Shown here one piece after another: positions 37,154 through 49,879 of a DNA stretch of 64,000 nucleotides. The notes below the pieces were generated by a model. It did no database searches. It saw only the letters and a list, made by a program, of their open reading frames with translations, and was not told the origin of the DNA. Source of the stretch: Clavelina lepadiformis. Its lineage: Eukaryota; Chordata; Ascidiacea; Aplousobranchia; Clavelinidae. A program made the translations under genes and the position numbers. Position 1 is the stretch's first letter; every line of letters starts with the position of its first letter. Location: positions 20,467,501-20,531,500 of the forward strand of contig NC_135245.1 in NCBI RefSeq assembly GCF_947623445.1. Direction: 5' to 3'.

Positions 37154-37492
37154 TCATAGACCACAATGAAACATGGCAGCTGGGAACGAGGACTCGACAC
37201 CTTCACGTGAGTAACGCCGATCGAGCGGCGAAAACTCAGTTTGATCTTGGCATTGTACAAGGCAAATCTCATCTTGGCGCAACTCTATTAAAACCATGTC
37301 AGCTGCAAATTCACTTTGCTCTTCCGTATATTTCATATTTATGGCAAAAGAACAATCTCCTTTTTTAGAGATTGCAGTTGGTATAGCACGTCTCTGGCGC
37401 GCACTTGTTACGTATTCCAAACTGACCTTCGTCGTATGCATGGAATGCATCCTAGCCTGATCATTAATTGCGGAATATTTTTTCCACTTCAA
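37154..37492 (-). other. Unassigned 112-codon ORF
   Basis: It is open for 112 codons on the minus strand (first ATG about 15 codons in). The composition is protein-like and there is a TATAAAT word upstream near 37565, but I recognise no family, see no partner exons, and the region is repeat-rich. It could be a small single-exon gene, an element fragment or chance. Confidence 0.2.
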
Positions 37493-37941
37493 CCAAATTC
37501 TTTGACTTCCGATACTTTCTTAATCCTCTTTGGCTCCTTTCACTTAGGAAGAAGTACTCAGACTAATTTATAGGGTTATTATGATATTTTTCCGAATATA
37601 TTCTTCTCAAACACATGGCCAACAAAAATGGCAAAAGCTTAAAACTTTGAACTTGAAAATATCAAACCAAGTATTTAAAATTAAGAAATGACTTTATTGC
37701 AATAAAATTAGGCCACATAGCTTGTTCTGTGCAACGCGAGGTAAATATCGAAAATAATCTACTCACGGAAGAAGCATGAAAAAAATAAATATGACCGGCA
37801 ACCTGGTGAGATATTTTTCTTCCAGATTTATTCTTGTAAGCTCATGAATCTGATTTCAACTGCAGGTGATAGGGTGACATAATGACTTGATGATTATTTT
37901 AGAAATTTCAAACAGTATTGAGAGAATATTGGCACAAAGCA

Positions 37942-40900
37942 ATGCTTTTTCGAGATCAGGTGTGTCTTGTGTATGATGTCTATCACATGAACGTGTTGTT
38001 CTAAGTTGTATTGTTAAGTGCTAAAGCTTCTAGTTGTAGTTCAGTTCAATTAAACTTAATGCTGTTTTGTTGAATAAGGTTGAAGTTTTGGCGACATGGT
38101 TTAAGAATTGGAATGAATGTGAACAGACGGTGGCGCTTTGTTCACTCCTGAAACGAGTAAAGAAATGTCAGGCAAAATTTCTAGCGCGATGCCTGGAACA
38201 CTTCCTTAACGACTGTGGTGAATTATTGCCACTAGAGGAGGAAGCTAACAACCCAGGTGAGTTTTCATCAGGTGTCGTAATGAAGTGCCTCGAAGCTACT
38301 CACGACGTTAACTTTTTGCAGATTATGTGAAACGACTTTTTACAAATCCCTACTCATCTGAAGTCATCGATATTTTGCTAAGTCATCTTCCACTCCTTCG
38401 GCCGGGAAATGACGTTGCAAAAAATCATTATCTTGAAATTCTGCCGACTGTTCTCGGTCACGCGATAGAACAATCAGAATATTTGGAAGAGGTGAGCTCA
38501 TTGTATTCTTGCATTATCACCAGCATGTTTATTATAAGTTAAATTAAATGTTTATTTTGTGTCTATGTGTACAGTCAAGACAGCTTTTGTCATACTCGTT
38601 GATCCATCCCGCGTTTGACAACAAGGAGCGACATCTCCTCACCTCTTGGATGGCTGGCCTGGACGGGAGAGTTGCCCCTGACAACCACATCCCATCATCA
38701 CCTGGAGAAACTTCACCGGAAAATAATTCAAGTAAACTTCGTTTTGTCCTTGTAGTGATGTCATAATGTTGAATTAGTGGTGCAATGGCATGAATGTTAA
38801 ATTTGGATGTTGAAACGCGTCTTTATTGAAGACTTTATTGAACATGATTGATAACTTTGATTTTGCACTGACCGGATTGTCTGTTGCATTTCAGCAACAA
38901 ACTCACTTGAAATCGGCGCATCACTCAATGACTGGCACCAGAACACTTTAAACGATGAATCATCACATTCAAAAGGTAACAATATATAGAAATGTGTTCA
39001 GCAGAGTTATTATTGCTTGAATAGAACTTCTTCCTGATGTAAATAGTATCAACTAGAGGTGAGTGGTTGCTATGTAGTGTTTCAGATCAAAAATTTTAAA
39101 TTAAGATTGCGGGGGCCAGTATGACACGATATCATCCACTGCCTCCAGCACAGAACAACAATCGAACTCGACGGAGAATGCCACAGACGGAATGGCAGGT
39201 CAGTATAGGGGATGAGCCGTTGTTATATTGGATGAGAGGTCAAAATTAAATGTTGCCACAAATGTTTTTTAGATGTTAAAATCTGGCTCAAATCGCTGCG
39301 ACTTCATAAATACGCCGATCTATTCTCCCATATGACCTACGAAGAAATGATGGAGTTGAAACCAGACATGTTAGACGCCCAGGTACATGCACTGTCATGT
39401 TTTATGCTGCTTGCTGAATTATTCAGGTGTAACGGCTGCGTGAAGAGAAGTCTAAGTCTGAATGGCAACGTCTTGATATCAACATACCTTTAACTTATGT
39501 CACTTAAAGTTGTCAAAACCCCCAAGTTGCTTTTGTCTGTAACTTAATCTTCGGGTAATGCCTACCCTGATGACATCATGGGCTATTAGTCATTGTCAAT
39601 TGATTTTGCTTTTCCCACGAATCTAAAGTTTAAACCATCACTGGTAGAAATGTCCCAGCATTTTAAGAGATGTGAGTTTGGTTTCATTCAACAAATTCTT
39701 TTCACAGTGTTGCCTGCTCACTGCTGGTCAACCTGCTTCATGGTTGATCGTCGTCATTTTTATCCTTTTTTTTGGCTTGAACTTGGCTGGTGCTCCTCTG
39801 TTCCGCTCCACTTCTTCTCCTTTGACCTATTTGTTTCTCATTGTGACATCACAATGCCAGTGAAGCGTTAGTTTTCAATTTTAGTGTGGACGTTCATTGA
39901 GGCGTAGCTGTGCCATGTTGGCCAAATTATTCTGTGCTGAATCCTCAATTTTTATCAATAATTTGCTGATTTCACAACCAAGTGATGTCACACACGGTGT
40001 CATGTGCTTCATTGTTATGCAAGCATACCTGTGTTGATGATGTCACAATGAAGGAATTCTTGTGAAATTGTTGACTCGTAATGTCCTTTGAGTGCTGAGG
40101 AATGTCGATTCAATGCAAGCCTTGTGTGACCTCTTTTTCTTCAAGAACTTAACATTATTTATTTGTTTTGTTTACACAACTTTTTGCTCCATTCAACATT
40201 TTGAAGGAAAAGGACTTTATAAAAGTTTATGCTTCGCACTGTTTCTCAAACTTCTCAGCGATGGAAAGATTTCATTGAAAATCACTCAAGTGTGTTAGAA
40301 TTGTTAACTTAACGACTAAACTTTATATTTTAATGATGTCCAATTTGCCAACTTGCTTGTCCCTTACATAGATCTGGTGATGTTTCGTTCACCTTCTTAA
40401 TGTTCTTTATCGTTGGTTCAATGTTCACTAAATTGTTCACAACAACTCGTGTTGTGGCTGCAAGTTGTAGTGGGCAGGGTTGTTTGCTTTTGTTCAAAGA
40501 CACTACTTTTCAGTTGTAAGAATGGAACGGCAATGTTGAAAGAATATGCATCAGTCAATTACTTTCGTCAGTTCTGTGGTGAAGACTGTCAAAGTAGCAC
40601 GAACACCTACGTGGCTTGCATAATAACAACAGTAGTGAGACTGATAGTGTGTATGAGACAATTCCAACCGTCATCGTTTCGAGTTGTTGTTTTAATTTTA
40701 TAAAATTGATTAACATTTCACTTAATTTTTCAGAATGTTACGAAAGGAGCGAGAAACAAAATAATACTAAGCATCAAGAAACTCCATGAGAGGTTCAAGC
40801 AGCTGCAGAGTCTAGAAAATGTGAGTTATCATCACCATATTTGGTCAATTTATTTCTAAAAAGTGAAGAAACTTTTAAATCAGTTTCTTAAACATCAAGA

Positions 40901-43137
40901 AAATGATATCTTTAAATGCTGCAAAGAACCAGGAGTGTGCTCTCTGTTGAATGAACAATAGATCTGGTTTTGTAATATCCTATTCTCTGATGCATCGAGT
41001 GTCGAAATAATTCACGGAGAATATTTCAGGAAATATTGGGAGGAGGGTCGCTTCGTTCCGCACTGCTGGAGCTGAAGATGATCATCCAGACCCCGATAAA
41101 GAAATTTGAATCACCCCCGCTTGAGGAGGGAGTGGTCTTGAAAAGGGACGTCATTGAGGAGGGGGACATCCCCGCACTCTACACCAAGGTCATGGGCAAA
41201 GGTACAACATCATATAATTTCATGTAATAGTTCATATTATTGGAAATAACTGTGATGGGTTGACAGCTTGCACCCAGCTCCTTGTGTCGAAGCCCGATGA
41301 GGAGAATATCACTCTGTACATGAAGCTTCTGGAGAGGTGTCTGCAACATCCGGTCAGTTTCTCACTTCTAATAAAAATCCTGCAGGGTGCTGGTGCTATT
41401 GTAAATAACATTTTAACTTCAACACCAGGCGTTCCCGGAAGCGCAGAAGCGACGACTTCGCTCGTGGAAGCAGCAAGTGAGCAAGATGTACCACTCTCTT
41501 CCCCGCAACTCTCGCACTTCCGCCGCACAGAGGTGGGTTTTTGCTCATATCCAATCGATTGCTGACGGTGATCGCCAAATGTTTTTCCTCCCCAGACCGA
41601 GCCAGCAGGGTGTGGGCTACCCTGGGCTGAGGAAAGGTCTCGGAAAGTCGTCAAGATTTCCACCTCATCTTACCTCTGGCTCCCGATCCTCGAACCCCCT
41701 CGCATCTCCACCAATGAGAGCAGTTGGAATGTTTCAACCTCAGAATGTACGTCGTCGTGGTTGAGTGAACAAGTTTCAACCGTCTGCCTCTTATTGGTTG
41801 CTTAATAGAACCAATCCTCTTGTTTCTTTTGAATTACCTACATGAAGTAATAAGTGGCCATTGTTGCAGCAGATGACTTGGTATGCAAACACGAACAGTC
41901 TCAGCGCCTCATCCACCCCTGTTGCCCTGGATTCCGTGAGAAAAGCGTCCTCTCTTGACCCCAGACTAGGTCAAAGGTCAGTGTTTGGATTGAAAATATT
42001 TTGTCAAGTTTTGCAAAACGTAATTTTGCTTCAAAATCTGCAGAATGTTTGCTGACAATGAAGGGGAAAACCCCTCGAGCGAGATCACAAACAGGTTGGA
42101 CTCGTTGTGTCTGAGTGTTGCTGAACATGCATTGGCAGGTAAGATGTCTATTCTGCCATTTGAAATCCACCTGCATTCCAAAAAATTACTGATGTAAACT
42201 GTAACTACCAAAATGTAACAACAACGCTGCAGCAACAATAGTCAGGCAGTGCGATGGTGATTGAACCCTCTACCACGATGCTTTTTTTAAGAAATTTTAG
42301 TCAGTCCCAGTATTCAGTGCTTTTGAAGTGGTTACTTTAGTTTAGGGTCTTAAGTATTGGGCGCCGTTTGTAAAAAATAATATTTCGCCAGAACACACTT
42401 TCTTAAGCCAACATTTGTCAAATGAGGATGATTTATTTTTAATCGAACTGATTCAGTTTCATGGGATCATCTCTTTCAGATTTAAATGAAATCCAACAAG
42501 AACGTTCGTTGTCTCAAAATTGGGTAGATCCACTGCGGGGCCAACATAGCTTGACCGCTGCCAAGTCAACTTTGCTCTGAAATTTATGCTAAATTTTAAA
42601 ACAAAATAGTGGAAACAAGAGAACTAAGCAACACTTTTATAGTGCCCTCTTGTCAGTCAGTTGGGTTACACTGACAAAATGAACCCTTACAGATTCTTAA
42701 CCCTATAAGCCATTAACCCATTCCTGCAGTGGAAATTACCCAATTATGCGACATTGCGTGCTTAAATGCTAAATTGGAACGTTCTTGTCGGATTAAATTT
42801 AAATCAGGGCAATTTATTTAAATCTGAAAGAAATGATCTCGATGAAACTAAATCAGTTCGATTCGGTGCAAATCTTCAGCTGCATGGAGTGACCTCACAT
42901 ATATTTTTACCTGGAGTAACAAGTACTGGGTCATCAGTAGAGACAAAAATCCCACTTCAGAAGAAAGCACCAAACCACTTTTTTTGAACAGAGCTGACTG
43001 CTGGCAACGGTGCATTTTTTGCAAAGTACCTTACGAAATACAGGCTGGCCACCCCTGCAGGCAATAAGACTGCCTCTATTGTGAGCTAATTGTTGGTCAT
43101 TTTCTTAGATGGCATGGACGGAATTTCTACATTGTGA
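37942..43137 (+). CDS. SAMD4: SAMD4/Smaug, SAM-domain translational repressor
   Basis: Fifteen coding exons join in phase: 37942-37959, 38079-38256, 38322-38491, 38575-38731, 38895-38975, 39106-39198, 39273-39382, 40734-40820, 41030-41201, 41267-41352, 41429-41532, 41596-41746, 41870-41976, 42044-42138 and 43109-43137, for about 545 residues. The N-terminus [34 protein letters not shown], the RNA-binding SAM domain ([36 protein letters not shown]; about 233-298), [14 protein letters not shown] and the C-terminus [15 protein letters not shown]...DGMDGIST match vertebrate SAMD4. Smaug binds stem-loops with a CNGG loop and recruits deadenylation and repression factors in the cytoplasm. The last exon is only 29 bases after a 970-base intron. 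AATAAA lies at 43608. Exon 6 uses the acceptor at 39105; an upstream AG at 39085 would give a stop. Confidence 0.95.
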
Positions 43138-43839
43138 TGGAAGAATGGATCTTTATTACATCATATTATAAGAAATGTTATTTTGCCTGAGTTATATTTT
43201 ATTACAAATGTTTCATTTTCAATATTGACGCGATGACGTTGCAACTTTTAATCATATTGCCGACGCATTATAAGATGTCGATGCAGCCAGACATTGTTAG
43301 GTCATATGTGCTGCCACTATCTTTTATATTATTTTGTACATAGATATAAGTTATATAGTTTTATGGGTGCTATCTTTTACCACATGCTTGATGACGTCAT
43401 CATTGTCTGGATTTCATCACCATTATGACATCATCATCATATTTTGGCCCGAAGATTCCAGAGAAATTTCCTGTTTTTTATACCGACAGTATTTTCACTC
43501 ATTTCTATGTAAATGTCTTTATTTGCTTAAACGTTATTATAACGTCATAATTGTGCATTTGTTTTGTAACAACTAACATCCTCTGGCAGGAACATGTTGC
43601 TACTAACAATAAATTTTCATTTCAAAGACTTCAGACGTGTTCCTTTCATACTCGTGAGGGTATTTTTGATAATAACAGGGTCCTGTTGTGAGATAAAATA
43701 GTAGCTGATGTTACTGAACAGTAATATGCTATGACAGACTCATTGACCTAATGTGACTGATAAAATTGCACCAAGTGTCCAATAATTCAATTTTCCTGAT
43801 CTTTTTAAGCTGTCAAAGAAGAACAATTTATATTGACTT
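43138..43839. other. SAMD4 3' UTR and convergent spacer
   Basis: The SAMD4 3' UTR runs to an AATAAA at 43608-43613. The remaining 226 bases to the LIPT1 stop hold the LIPT1 3' end. A TGACGTCA lies near 43389. Nothing else was seen. Confidence 0.6.
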
Positions 43840-45762
43840 TCATTGCAAGAAACTTAAAATGTTGTCTGATATTGAACGGTAAAGTTTTTGATCCAATGGC
43901 GGCACTAAGGAGCTAAGAAGATGGGTCAGATCTTGCGAAGAAAACCTGCATCCGACCATCCTTGTTTGCAGGAAGGTTGTGATGGCGACCATCTCATCGA
44001 GTCCTGGAATGATCTCAACATTTTCAATGAAACCTTTCTTCACATGGAGTTGAATCAAAATCTTTCCCAGGGCTTCATTCAAAAATTCTCTTTTCAAACT
44101 AAACTCCGGTGTTTTCCCAAATATCCATTCCCACGATGAGAGCTCCTCACGGTACTTCCCCACGCCAGGCAACAACTTTTCGTCATTTGTTGAAATTTCA
44201 TAAACTTCTGAGCTAGTGTGTTTGCGTTGGTAAATATCGACCACTTTGCTGCAAATGAGGTCAAAGGTCAGATGGTTGTCTGCGTCAACCAGATTGAGAA
44301 CACTGGAACGAACACTAGATGTCGCTTTACAAGTGATATCAATTTTTGCCGAAAGAGTTTTTATGACTTGGGTCTTGTTGGCATCAAGCAACATTGTGCA
44401 ATGATGATAGGTGCTTCGACGTCCAAGTTTTGACGAAGATCCAGAGATTTTGTGCCTGAAAGAACAACCCATAATGCTTTACGAGGATAGTTCTTAACTG
44501 AAGGCCTCGATACATGCTTTTTATGGCCCTCTACCCTGTTAAAATCTCATTTTCAAGCTGGAAGTTGTGAAGCAATTATGCATTTTCAATGATAATGATG
44601 GTTGACCAAATCAGTTTTTAAAATTAACAAGGTCAATAAAATTTTCATTCATTCAAGATCGAGATCAAGAAAGTTAGAACTCAATCCTTTCTTTTTTAAA
44701 GGAAATGGTTAAAAAGAGCGCACTGAAGGCTGCAAATACTTTCCCTGTCCTGACTTTAGCCAGTCAACATTGGGGTGCAACAAGCACAGTTAAAATATTT
44801 GGGGGTACAGTTGGCTTCACAATGGTTTATTATGACACCATCAAGTACCTGTCATTAAGTATGATGTCATCTCGCTTGTTTATTGCAACGTCAAGATTTG
44901 GCGACAATTGTTGCAGAGCAGCAACGATGACGCGTAAGTTGGAACATCTGTCGTAGCTTGAACGATCCGAGAAGAAAGTAAAGTTGATGTTGCCGAGGTC
45001 GTGGTAGACCGCACCTCCGCCGCTCCTCCTTCTACAGATGTGGATCTCCCTCCTCAGCAAGTCTGAAAAGGTCAAGTTCACGAGATTGAGTTTTGATTGA
45101 CAGATTGCACTGATATTTATAAACAGTTAATTTGATGGCAGTTATGCTAAGGTTTAATTTGAAAGGGGACAGCCTAGTCTAGAATAAGGCTAAGGATTCG
45201 GCCCTAGTACACAAGAGCACAACCAAATGATGTCACAATTTGGGTAGCTGGGGTCTAGTATACAAAGGCATCCTGCTGTTGTGCACTTGCATACCAGACC
45301 CAATGATTCTATGTAATAACTATCAGGTCTAAGACTGTAAGAGGAAAAAGGCAAGGTAAAGTTCACAAACTAACTTGAATTCGAATCAAAGTGGATTAGA
45401 AATTTCAAAACCTTGCAAATTTGATGGATGATTGATTTTCACTGTGTCAGTGTATGGCTGCACGCAGTTGACTCAAATTAACAAACCCACTTTTGCTCGA
45501 TAACTGGCAAACCTGTAACTGGACATTCCTTCCATGGGTTCTGGTGTCTACCAATAATAACTGAAGGCTCATTTCTCCAGATGAACAGGCAGTTTGAAGA
45601 CGAGAAATCAACTTTTTCGTACATCCAATCTTCAAAGGCTAAATTTTGGTAAGGATCTGTAGCTTTGGTGGTGTACACAATGCATTTCTTTGTTGATTTT
45701 CTCCTAGCAGGTGATTTAAAATAATTGGACGCAGAATTCCGTAATAAACCGCGAGCACACAT
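43840..45762 (-). CDS. LIPT1: LIPT1, mitochondrial lipoyltransferase
   Basis: Three coding exons on the minus strand: 45762-45513, 45062-44849 and 44455-43840, in phase, for about 359 residues (human 373). LIPT1 transfers lipoyl groups to the E2 subunits of 2-oxoacid dehydrogenases in mitochondria. Landmarks: DPYQNLAFEDWMYEKVDF, EPSVIIGRHQNPWKEC, the signature RRRSGGGAVYHDLGNINFTF spanning the lipoate-binding loop, and KISGSSSKLGRRSTYHHCTML, then WEWIFGKTPEF near the end of the catalytic core. The N-terminus (MCARGLLRNSASNYFKSPARRKS) is basic and free of acidic residues, as for a mitochondrial targeting peptide. An acceptor (AATTGCAG) ends 24 bases before the ATG, again suggestive of trans-splicing. 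Convergent with SAMD4. Confidence 0.95.
45177..45300. repeat. Dispersed repeat in LIPT1 intron 1
   Basis: The segment with CACAATTTGGGTAGCTGGGG and GCATCCTGCTGTTGTGCA has an inverted relative at 59758-59835 (complement of CCTAGCTACCCAAATTATGA). A low-copy interspersed repeat; family not identified. Confidence 0.45.
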
Positions 45763-46856
45763 AGCTAGATTAATCTACATACGAGCTGCAATTAACTGGA
45801 TAATTTTGATAAATTGTACAAACTTCACAGTTCACACAATAACACAAAAATACTGAAACATTTTCGTTGGTTAGGGACTTTCCCTTATGAGATTATATTT
45901 GTTTAATTTTGAAATCTTAAGATTAAAAAAAATCTTCCTCTTGACAAATTAAAAACAAAAAAATCTAAATTGCATAAAAAAACAGCATGCATGCAGGTTT
46001 CTGTTGACAGACACGAAACAAACGCTGCATATGATATCACAATCTTTATCCGAGTAATGTCTTCTACTCAGCAAGCATAGTCTTAATGTACCGATTTATG
46101 GCAAATTTTGTATTGCGTTAATACTCTGCTGACGATTTCACCAACAACGCTACTTATAAGTTTCTGGCCACCGCCGAAGTCCGTGCGTGACCTTCTTGAC
46201 TTTGCGAATTAGAACGCATGAAGTGAAAGAGCGGGTGAATAGTGACGACACAAAGGGAATTTTATTTCACACGTACAGTGAATAATTCAAAACATACTGT
46301 TTCTATGGTGTGGCGTGTGGCGTTATCAGCCGTCATAAGCTAAAACAGAATCTTTGGCAACGTTTATGGCTCAAGGTTGAAGGTAGGTGCCCGGCAAAGT
46401 CGGATAATTTGACAGGATGAACCAGAGAGATCCATCGTTCATCCATTTTTATTTTCGCTTTAAATGTGAGAGACGAAACATTGTGCTGATGTAGGTGGTT
46501 GCAAACATATTAACAATGATGATAGCTTCCACAGATTAGACGGGCAATGTGGAAATACCTTGAAGGAAAAAACGTACATTACGATAGGATAATGTGAAAG
46601 AATAAATTTTGAAAATCAACGCAGCCACCACACGAAAATGATAAAAAGCGTAATTTAAACACATTAAAATAAAACAGAAGTAAAGCTAATAGTTCGTTGG
46701 TTGACGGTTGCATCCATGGTCGACAGATACCACTAGACGCAACGTCGATATGTAGAGTATAACACAATTGTATGATTACAGGCAGAAAATAATTTAGTGC
46801 GTACCATTGGAAAATACTCTTCGGAGGCCGTTGCTACAGATAGATATTCCATCAGC
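45763..46856. other. LIPT1 upstream DNA
   Basis: AT-rich intergenic sequence up to the nested transposon block. The candidate LIPT1 splice acceptor is at 45786-45793. I see no ORF or RNA gene that can be supported. Confidence 0.4.
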
Positions 46857-47137
46857 CAGAGGTGAACAGTCGGTACTTTGAAAGCACCGTCGGTACCGGC
46901 AGTGGCGTAGGAGCATATGCTGCCGCCCCTGGCTTTCGATGAAAATGCCGCCCTATGTAGACTGCAGCAAATTTTGAAGTAGAGTTTCATGTTCAAGCAA
47001 TCTTTTCAATAAAAATAATTACAGATAATGTGCCGCGTCTCAGAAGTTCTATATTGCTTGAGAAAGAAGCCTCACTGTCTCAGCGTTAAGGCCTAAAATA
47101 AAAGACAAAAAATGGAGAACAAATGTCAAATGTATTA

Positions 47138-49879
47138 GGCAAATAAAAGATCAATAACCGCCTCAAAATTGAACTTTTCGAGCTTTCGCCGAAGCAAAAT
47201 CAGCGATAATATCTTCAAAATCAAGTTTTTGAACGTATAATGTCTTTCTATAGAAAGAATCGATAGAGCTGATAGCCGATCATCATTCATGGTAGAACGT
47301 AAATAGGACTTTATCATTTTGAGCTTTGAGAAACTCCTCTCACAGCTCGCAATTGAAACACCAATGGTAAGATAAAGTTTCAGACGCAAGCATAAATATG
47401 GTAGGCCTACGTACTTGTTGAATCAAGTAGGTGTGATTTAGCTAACCACTGTAAAACATCAAACGCTGTTGCATTACGATCAAACGTGGTTTCACTGCTT
47501 CGCACCAGCCTCTTAAATCTGTCAATTTCCACAGCTAGCTCCAAAAAGTCCACCTCGTCGTCATAAGTGCTTCTAAAAGCGTTGGTGAATCCATTGTGAC
47601 TTTCGCTTTGCAGCAGCGCGTGAGGATTCAAAAATCCAAACATATATTTCAAGTGGTGTATGCCGGTAAACCTAGTTTCAGCTTCAAGTTTAAATCTGTC
47701 CAATGCTTGAAACATGCATCGTCTTACTTCTCCAAAAACACTAAGGCCAGCATCTTCTGCGTGTTCGCCAGGCACTCTCTTTTTTCTGCGAACTCTCCGA
47801 TCTTCAACTGGAATCTCTAGCTCTGCGCATTTTTTGATCGCTGCATCCACAGAACCTTTAACCAGATTATCTCATTCTTCCACTAAAAAGTTGACAAACG
47901 CTTTCATCTTGTTAGAGCATTGCGCTAACAGCAATCCTTTTCTGCAAGTAAGTTTAAGTATGATGAGATTCTCGCAGGATTACTTTCCAAAAACATAAGA
48001 AGAAAAAGAAAGAAAAATTCTGAATCGCTTCTAGAATACTATGAGCGTCACCTCGTGTATTAAGATTTTCGTTTGGATTACATAGTTCCTCTAGACTCTA
48101 GAGCAGTGGTTCTCAACCGGGGGTCCGCGAAACGTTTTCAGGGGGTCCTTGAGAACTTCGAAATTTGCAACATAAAGTACGAGTTTTAAAAATTTTTTTG
48201 CTGTTTATCATTGCTTTTTGAAATAGGCTGGAACATTTGCTTAATTGCCTATTGTGATGGGACAATACGAAAGCTTATTGAGATTTATCACCCGCAGGGA
48301 AGGCCTATTGTGATGCAATAGATTGCGGATTATACGAGAAGACAGCTGGATACAGTGATTTTAAGTTGCTGGAGATTGCACGTAATCGCTTTCTCAGTTT
48401 TAGCTTGTAACTAGCAGCTTGTTGTGAGCAAGGTATAGATAACGCTTTGAAATAAATAAAAATATCCGCATAGTTTTATGTTATCGTGAATGAATAGCGC
48501 AGTTGTGCACCAAGACTATTAAGTAAAACTAAGCAAAGCAACATTTAAGTGCAGTCTCAGAACCCTTAGTTTGCTTAAACTTCAGGGGTCCGCCAACTGC
48601 TTTGACAGCACCAAAAGGGGTCCGCCAAGATCAGAAGGTTGAGAACCACTGCTCTAGAGCATCCATAAACTCATTAAAACCTGCGTGAAGGGCCTTTACA
48701 GCAGCGTGATGTGCGCTCCATCGCGTATCAATCACTCGCTTCAGCGCGATTGGCGCCTGCTTTAGAAGGACATCCCCTCTATGAGTAGAGGCAGCAAAAA
48801 AACATACTTCGTAAAACAGCGAAAATCTGTCGCTTAAATGCAACGATCCGACGGCATGAACATCTGCAAGATTCAGTGTGTGATTTCCACACGGTACGAG
48901 TAGTGCTTTTGGATTTATGTTTTTGATTTTTTGCTGAACTCCAGTATGAATTCCCGACATAGTAGATGTGTTGTCGTAGCCTTTTCACCTACACATCATC
49001 ACATCTAAGTTGTTTAGTTCAAGTTCATCTAGAATAGATTGAGAAATTTCAGCTGCCGTTTTTCCGCTCAACGGAAAGAAATTCAAAAACGATTCCTTCA
49101 GTTGGGCAATACTGTTTTTGATTGTTACATATCTGACTATAAGAGTCATTTGATCAGTATGTGATACGTCCGGAGTACTGTCGCACATAATCGCAAAATA
49201 TTTAGCTTCGCGCACCTCTTCAAGAACGATGTTTTTGACTTTTTTACTGAGAAGCAAAATAAGCTCATTTTGAATAGTGGGAGAAAGATAAGTAGTTGTC
49301 ATCTTCGTAGAAATACGAATATCAGAAAGGTATTTGATGATTACGGGACTATATTTTTCCAGAAGCTTCACAGTCTCTAAAAAATTCCCTTGGTTGTTGA
49401 ATTCAAAAGCTTCACGATGTCCGCGAAAAGGAAGGTTTTGCTTACTTAGAAATAATATGACATCAACAACGCTTTCTAAAATTGCTTTCCACTTTTTTCG
49501 CTCTTCATCCATATAAATGGTGATCTATAACTTCAGGCCAAGAGGCCACATCATTGGACAAATTGTTGACTATTGCAACTGCTTCGTCGTTATTTTCACC
49601 TTCGTCTCCATCTATAACTGGCAATGCATAATTGATTTCATTGGTATTACTTTTGATAGACCCTGTTTCTTGCGTTTCTGCTGATATTTTCAGGATCTCT
49701 CTGGAGCTCAGCGTTATTGTCTGGGTTTTCATTTGAATCGTTCTCTGGTAATGTTAAAGAAACATTTGAACCAGAAGAGGTTACAAATTTTAGCATAGCT
49801 CCCTTGTGCTTTTTTAATTCTGCTTCTCTTGCTTTCTCTTCTTTTTAAAAAAAGCTCCACTCTCTTTGACACGTTTCAT
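47138..49879 (-). pseudogene. hAT-family transposase, decayed
   Basis: The reading starts MKRVKESGAFFKKKRK near 49879, typical of ZMYM1/TTF-type hAT proteins. It continues with the catalytic-core block FAIMCDSTPDVSHTDQMTLI, then KGYDNTSTMSG near 48985 and VPCGNHTLNLADVHAVGS. It ends with the dimerisation domain ASCERSFSKLKMIKSYLRST near 47300. The expected product is about 700 residues. The frame is broken more than once: a TGA stands just before KGYDN, frame changes occur near 49510 and in the C-terminal half, and a 548-bp MITE sits in the middle. It therefore cannot make an intact transposase as it stands. Confidence 0.88.
48104..48651. mobile_element. Inner hAT-type MITE (548 bp) inside the transposase
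   Basis: Perfect 15-bp terminal inverted repeats CAGTGGTTCTCAACC / GGTTGAGAACCACTG and a perfect 8-bp target duplication CTCTAGAG at 48096-48103 and 48652-48659. Subterminal GGGGTCCGCGAAAC and GGGGTCCGCCAAGATC are typical of this widespread hAT MITE type. It is the youngest layer of the stack. Confidence 0.93.

Larger units (their letters stand above)
35778..37941. other. Intergenic DNA upstream of SAMD4
   Basis: This includes the target duplication, a repeat of the GGGAAAGTGCGGCAG type near 36263, a SINE copy (see separate entry), and a 112-codon minus-strand ORF at 37154-37492. The SAMD4 5' acceptor (TTATTTTAG) ends at 37902. No other gene could be supported. Confidence 0.4.
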
